From positions 6,448,001-6,512,000 of the forward strand of contig JARUPY010000290.1 of assembly GCA_029817715.1 (NCBI GenBank): a stretch of DNA of 64,000 nt, read 5' to 3'. Origin of the DNA: Melastoma dodecandrum. Taxonomy: Eukaryota; Streptophyta; Magnoliopsida; Myrtales; Melastomataceae. Position numbers and translations under genes: made by a program. Under the pieces are notes generated by a model. The model did not search any database and was not told where the DNA came from. It saw only the letters and a program-made list of their open reading frames with translations. Of this stretch, positions 58,866-64,000 are shown one piece after another (position 1 is the first letter of the stretch; the number at the start of each line of letters is the position of its first letter).

Positions 58866-60428
58866 GGAAGCGGCTAACGTGCCGTTAACGGCACGTTACG
58901 TGAGGTGTACTAATTTCGACCCCGATTTAGTACAATGTACTAACTTGGTTAGTACATTTTGAAATTACTAATGATGTACTAACACTGTAGTTAGTACAGT
59001 GTACTAAGTGGTACTGTTTTTGTACTAGTAATGATTAGTACAATGTACTAATAGGAACTGTTCTTGTACTAGTAATGTACAAGTGTACTAGTTGGTACGA
59101 AACAGGAACAGTAATCGTTAGTACAATGTACATATGTACACTGTACTAGTGTACTAGTTGGTACGAAACAGGAACAGTAATCGTTAGTACAATGTACATA
59201 TGTACACTGTACTAGTGTACTAGTTGGTACGAAACAGGAACAGTAATCGTTAGTACACTGCACATATGTACACTGTACTAGTGTACTAGTTGGTACGAAA
59301 CAGGAACAGTAATGGTTAGTACAGTGTACATATGTACACTGTACTAGTGTACTAGTTGGTACGAAGCAGGAACAGTAACAGTTAGTACAGTGTACATATG
59401 TACAGTGTACTAGTGTACTAGTTGGTACGAAACATGAACAGTAATCGTTAGTACACTGTACATATGTACACTGTACTAGTGTACTAGTTGGTACGAAACA
59501 GGAACAGTAACTATTAGTACAGTGTACATATGTACAGTGTACTAGTGTACTAGTTGGTACGAAACAGGAACAGTAACTATTAGTACAGTGTACATATGTA
59601 CAGTGTACTAGTGTACTAGTTGGTACGAAACAGGAACAGTAATCGTTAGTACAGTGTACATATGTACAGTGTACTAGTGTACTAGTTGGTACGAAACAGG
59701 AACAGTAACTATTAGTACACTGTACATATGTACACTGTACTAGTGTACTAGTTGGTACGAAGCAGGAATAGAAACATGTACTAACACTGTCGATGGTACA
59801 CCATTAGTAATTAGTAGTTACGGAAATTATCGGTGTGTACTAATGTAACTGGTTCATTTGGTAGTTCAATACTAATACAACCAAGCCAAAAACCGAACCT
59901 AATGTTGGGTGTGAATTTACCATTTAGGACACTGCCATCCGACTTTTTTCTCGTTGTCTTCCTCTCGAAGCCTCGTCACAATCTCGCAGATACAAGTCCC
60001 CGAAGTGAAGAGTTATCCAAACCTTGGAGGTGGAATCCCGTCCGCGCTTTCAGTACACTAGTACACTGTACATATGTACAGTGTACTAACCGTCACTGTT
60101 CATGTTTCGTACCAACAAGTACACTAGTACACTGTACATATGTACAGTGTACTAACCGTCACTGTTCATGTTTCGTACCAACTAGTACACTAGTACAGTG
60201 TACATATGTACAGTGTACTAACGAGTACTGTTCCTGTTTCGTACCAACTAGTACACTAGTACAGTGTACATATGTACAGTGTACTAATAGTTACTGTTCC
60301 TGTTTCGTACCAATTAGTACACTAGTACACTGTACATATGTATAGTGTACTAATAGTTACTGTTCCTGTTTCGTACCAACTAGTACACTAGTACAGTGTA
60401 CTAGTGTACTAGTTGGTACACTAGTACA
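58866..60428 (+). mobile_element. non-autonomous Mutator-like element, right end missing (unit 2)
   Basis: Same tip, palindrome, left array (about 59076-59778), interior and right array (about 60052-60428) as in unit 1. The left array has the same monomer number but many base changes. The right array ends in a 41-bp fold-back before the CTAG junction. Confidence 0.75.
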
Positions 60429-60925
60429 CTAGCTCTTTATGCTATGCTATGCTACTTACGAAGGGTGCTGTGCTACTTACCAACGGTGACTTTAAGATCA
60501 AAAGTTGGGGGTGTACATAAGGAGAGGATGATGATGAATGGGATGATTTTGTTTTTTGTAAAATCGCAGAGGATTTTGGAGTTGATAAAAAGTTATCCCC
60601 CTCCCAGAGTTTGTCTGTCTGACTTAAATAAACCGCTCTCTCTATTTCCGGGGTGGAGTTCAAAGGTTAAAAAAGAGTCAAAGTCAACCCTGCGTGCGAC
60701 ATTGCACAGGAAAACTCTCTTTCTTTCCTCGCTGTCTGGTCCCTCGTGACTGTGTCCAAGTCAAGTTTGTCCCAAAAGGAGGAGGTCCATCAAATCTTCT
60801 TCCCTGATTGCCGCCAATGTTGATTGATCTCTCATCCATCCCCCCCATACATAATTAATAATCTTTATCAGCCTTCCTTCCCACATCTTCCTCCTCTGAT
60901 TCATTTCCCATTTCCAGCAGCAGCC

Positions 60926-63262
60926 ATGATTCTCCTTCTCCTCCTCTGCCTTATTCCCCCTTCCCTTTCCCAGAACATCTCCAGCTACACCTCCTCCAGC
61001 TCCCCATGGCTACCCACCTCCACCCAGTTCCTCCTCTCCCCAAACTCTGTCTTTGCCGCCTCCTTCCTGGCTTCCTCCTCCTCCAACTCCACCTTCTCCT
61101 TCTCCGTCTACTACCACAACCTCACCCCTACCACCGTCGTCTGGTCCTCCTCCCCCGTTCCCTCCTCCTCCTCCCTCTCCATCTCCTCCTCCCCCTCTCT
61201 CCTCTACCTCAACACTTCCTCCGGCCGCAACGCCTTCCCAGGTAACCCCTCCGCCTCCTCCTCCACCTCCATCGTCTCCCTCTCCCTTCGTGACGACGGC
61301 TGCCTCATTTTCGGGAGTGGCTGGCGGAGCTTCGACTACCCGACCGACACCTTCCTCCCCGGCCAGACCATGAATGGGACGAGGTTGGTCTCCCTGAACG
61401 GTAGGTTCTCCTTCGATGCCAAGGTCCTCACGTTCAATGACACCAATGTTTATTGGCCTGGATATAACGGGAAAAAGTTCCTTGAGCTCAGCCCTATCGG
61501 GGACATCGACCAGGAAGGTGGAGGATTGGTCATGTCGGCCGATTCCGGAGATTCCAGATTGAGGAGGGTGGTGCTTGGTAATGATGGTAACCTTAGGATG
61601 TTCAGTTATCAGGATAATGTTTGGAACATGGTCTGGCAGGCTATTCCGGAACTGTGCCAGATTCATGGCTCCTGCGGTAAGAACTCTATCTGTTTGAGTG
61701 ACGGCGCCAATTCGACCTACTGTGTTTGTCCCCCGGGGTTTCGTCCTATTTCGGATGGCAACTATGATTGCGAGCGGAAGATCGAGATCACAAGTTTTGC
61801 CAATGCGAAGTTCCTGAGGCTAGACTATGTCAATTTCTCCGGTGGGAGTAACCAGACCAGTTTGAGCGTCAGCAATTTCAGTGACTGTCAGGCTAGATGC
61901 TTGGCTCAGTCCACCTGTGAGGGCTTCATGGTTAAGTACGACGGAAGCGGGTTCTGTGTTCTGCAGTTGGGTAGGCTCTTGTATGGATACTGGTCCACGG
62001 GGAACGAAGTAGCCATGTTCCTGATGGTGGATAAGCTTGAAACCGATCAGTCTAATTTCACTGGTTTAACGAGCTTGTTGGAGACTTCCTGTCCTGTCAT
62101 CATTAGCTTGCCCTATCCACCTGGCAAATCCAGTGCCGATGCCAGGAACATTGCCATTGTGTGCACCTTGTTTGCTGCCGAGTTGATATCTGGGATGGCG
62201 TTTTTCTGGGCATTCCTGAAGAAGTATATAAAATACAGGAACATGGCTCAGACTCTCGGTCTCGAGTTGCTTCCTGCTGGAGGTCCAAAGCGGTTCACTT
62301 TGGCAGAGATCAAGGAGGCCACGAATGGGTTTTCCGATCCGATCGGGAAGGGTGGATTCGGTGACGTATACAAAGGGGAGTTGAGCGATAAGAGGGTTGT
62401 TGCCGTCAAGTGCCTGAAGAATGTCGCTGGCGGGGATGGGGAGTTTTGGGCAGAGGTTACAATCATTGCGAGGATGCACCATCTCAATCTGGTGAGGCTG
62501 TGGGGATTTTGTGTCGAGAAGGGTCAGAGGATACTCGTATACGAGTACGTGCCTAACGGGTCCCTCGACAAGTTCTTGTTCCAGCACAACCGCAGCAGGA
62601 GCGAGGAAGACATGGGTGAGGTTGCCGGAGAGCGTAAACCCGTGCTCGATTGGGGCATCAGATACAGAATAGCGGTGGGAGTTGCTCGGGCGATTGCCTA
62701 CCTGCACGAAGAATGCTTGGAGTGGGTCTTGCATTGCGACATCAAGCCCGAGAACATACTGTTGGGGGACGACTTCTGCCCCAAGATATCGGATTTCGGA
62801 CTTGCCAAGCTGAGGAAGAAGGAAGACATGGTAAGCATGTCACGCATCAGGGGCACGAGAGGGTACATGGCCCCGGAGTGGGCGAAGACGGACCAAATAA
62901 CTCCGAAGGCGGACGTGTACAGCTTCGGGATGGTGCTGCTGGAGCTGGTGAGTGGGGTGAGGAACTTTGAGATGCAGGGGTCACTGATGGACAGCGAGGA
63001 CTGGTACTTCCCCGGGTGGGCGTTCGACAAGGCATTCAAGGAGATGAAGGTGGAGGACATCCTGGACCGTCAGATAAAGCATGCGTACGACAACAGGGTA
63101 CACCTGAAGCTGGTGGACAGGATGGTGAAGACGGCGATGTGGTGCCTGCAGGATAGGCCGGAGCTAAGGCCGTCGATGGGGAAGGTGGCAAAGATGCTGG
63201 AGGGGACGGTAGAGATTATGGAACCGAAGAAGCCGACCATATTCTATCTTGGGGATGAATAG
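60926..63262 (+). CDS. G-type lectin S-receptor-like kinase, copy 3
   Basis: 778 aa from ATG at 60926 (in-frame ATG at 60824 upstream). It differs from copies 1 and 2 by two substitutions in the lectin domain, near residues 107 and 114: GNTSASSSNS becomes GNPSASSSTS. The first removes an Asn-X-Ser/Thr glycosylation site. The base changes are A to C at about 61247 and 61267. Kinase motifs are unchanged, so the copy is predicted to be functional. Confidence 0.93.
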   Translation: MILLLLLCLIPPSLSQNISSYTSSSSPWLPTSTQFLLSPNSVFAASFLASSSSNSTFSFSVYYHNLTPTTVVWSSSPVPSSSSLSISSSPSLLYLNTSSGRNAFPGNPSASSSTSIVSLSLRDDGCLIFGSGWRSFDYPTDTFLPGQTMNGTRLVSLNGRFSFDAKVLTFNDTNVYWPGYNGKKFLELSPIGDIDQEGGGLVMSADSGDSRLRRVVLGNDGNLRMFSYQDNVWNMVWQAIPELCQIHGSCGKNSICLSDGANSTYCVCPPGFRPISDGNYDCERKIEITSFANAKFLRLDYVNFSGGSNQTSLSVSNFSDCQARCLAQSTCEGFMVKYDGSGFCVLQLGRLLYGYWSTGNEVAMFLMVDKLETDQSNFTGLTSLLETSCPVIISLPYPPGKSSADARNIAIVCTLFAAELISGMAFFWAFLKKYIKYRNMAQTLGLELLPAGGPKRFTLAEIKEATNGFSDPIGKGGFGDVYKGELSDKRVVAVKCLKNVAGGDGEFWAEVTIIARMHHLNLVRLWGFCVEKGQRILVYEYVPNGSLDKFLFQHNRSRSEEDMGEVAGERKPVLDWGIRYRIAVGVARAIAYLHEECLEWVLHCDIKPENILLGDDFCPKISDFGLAKLRKKEDMVSMSRIRGTRGYMAPEWAKTDQITPKADVYSFGMVLLELVSGVRNFEMQGSLMDSEDWYFPGWAFDKAFKEMKVEDILDRQIKHAYDNRVHLKLVDRMVKTAMWCLQDRPELRPSMGKVAKMLEGTVEIMEPKKPTIFYLGDE

Positions 63263-63726
63263 AAGAAAACACAGGAAGATGAAGTGTGTGTTGTTACGAT
63301 CAACCATTGATTTTTGGAGGATCCTTCAAAAGTTTGGATTATATTGGATTGTGGTGTTATTGTAGTAGTTCAGTTACCAAACGATGAAGAGGAGGGAGGG
63401 ATGATGATGCACTTCCACCCCCTTTCTACAGGAGTTGTCTCTTTGGAAACCGTTTGCAGGATATACTTTTTTCTTTTGATCATGTTACGATCAAAATCAC
63501 ATCATCGTAACCCCAATTGGGAGGGAAAACGGGGGAAGGCCGCCGCCAGCCACGAGAGACAAACAAACGCAAGTGGACGTGGCCTTTTTCCTATCCTCTT
63601 GGTAAGAGTCAACTATTCAATGTACAGAATACGACATCCCAACCCCCCTCCTCCGCCGGGTACTTGACTTGATCTTCAAGTGATTCGCCAAAAAAAAAAA
63701 AAAGAAGAGGAAAAGAAGGTGTGGGG

Positions 63727-64000
63727 GGAAGCGGCTAACGTGCCGTTAACGGCACGTTACGTGAGGTGTACTAATTTCGACCCCGATTTAGTACAATGTA
63801 CTAACTTGGTTAGTACATTTTGAAATTACTAATGATGTACTAACACTGTAGTTAGTACAGTGTACTAAGTGGTACTGTTTTTGTACTAGTAATGATTAGT
63901 ACAATGTACTAATAGGAACTGTTCTTGTACTAGTAATGTACAAGTGTACTAGTTGGTACGAAACAGGAACAGTAATCGTTAGTACACTGTACATATGTAC
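63727..64000 (+). mobile_element. non-autonomous Mutator-like element, cut by window end (unit 3)
   Basis: Left tip, 20-bp palindrome and first satellite monomer are present. If the duplication model is right, the last unit of the locus should carry the intact right tip and a target duplication related to the bases just before 63727. Confidence 0.7.

Larger units (their letters stand above)
55568..60428 (+). repeat. tandem duplication unit 2 (4,861 bp)
   Basis: Same content as unit 1. Its extra 41 bp lie entirely at the right junction (about 60388-60428) as a fold-back piece of satellite. All other landmarks keep unit 1 spacing. Confidence 0.95.
60429..64000 (+). repeat. tandem duplication unit 3 (runs off the window)
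   Basis: Begins at the same CTAG junction and includes promoter, gene and element tip. The window ends within the left satellite array, so neither the array size nor the right end of the locus is known. Confidence 0.93.

Noticed and set aside
50748..60428. Receptor kinase as cargo captured inside a Mutator-like element (Pack-MULE)
   Set aside because: The element tip lies 3' of the gene and points away from it, no inverted tip lies 5' of the gene, and the upstream boundary is a CTAG junction in the phosphatase gene.
50748..64000. The triple unit as a pure assembly artefact
   Set aside because: Not excluded, but the units carry distinct SNPs, different satellite states and a 41-bp junction insertion. 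A simple assembly stutter would not produce these.

Overview
This is nuclear DNA of a flowering plant. Intron-rich genes with GT-AG junctions encode plant-only families: a DHHC acyltransferase of the PAT15/16 type, a type 2 metallothionein, a SIAMESE-related CDK inhibitor, a DUF26 secreted protein and a G-type lectin receptor kinase. Plant transposons lie between them. The gene order looks like a dicot or early-diverging angiosperm rather than a grass, but the species cannot be told from the sequence.

Layout: (1) a PAT16-like gene at 0.9-2.9 kb; (2) a 9,386-bp Mutator-like element (3641-13026) with ~1-kb satellite-filled terminal inverted repeats, a perfect 10-bp target duplication, a 14-exon Ulp1-protease gene and a convergent MuDR/FAR1-type transposase broken by one in-frame TAG; (3) from 17 to 51 kb a gene block: HAD nucleotidase-like gene (two frame breaks), At2g37660-like Rossmann protein, GRAS relic, a likely solo LTR full of heat-shock-element-like motifs, RLCK-VII kinase (degenerate motifs), DUF26 protein, kinesin-10, metallothionein, SMR inhibitor, SLT1/HSP20-like protein, histone H4 fragment, TIC32-like SDR, actin-depolymerizing factor and type I inositol polyphosphate 5-phosphatase. 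From memory this order matches Arabidopsis At5g02230-At5g02540 and its duplicate At2g37440-At2g37660. (4) From 50.7 kb to the window end, a lectin receptor kinase gene is present three times in direct tandem units of 4,820, 4,861 and at least 3,572 bp.

The most unusual signal is in part 4. Each receptor-kinase copy is followed by the left part of a non-autonomous element. It has the same terminal sequence as the Mutator-like element at 3.6 kb and carries 66-bp GTAC-rich palindromic satellites in both orientations. The duplication junction joins this satellite to the stop codon of the upstream phosphatase gene through the 4-bp microhomology CTAG. Units 1 and 2 differ in length only by a 41-bp fold-back insertion at that junction. 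The two element types share an 11-bp tip followed by a perfect 20-bp palindrome whose sequence differs but whose symmetry is kept. I infer that a Mutator-like family with palindromic subterminal satellites drove local amplification of a defence-type receptor gene.
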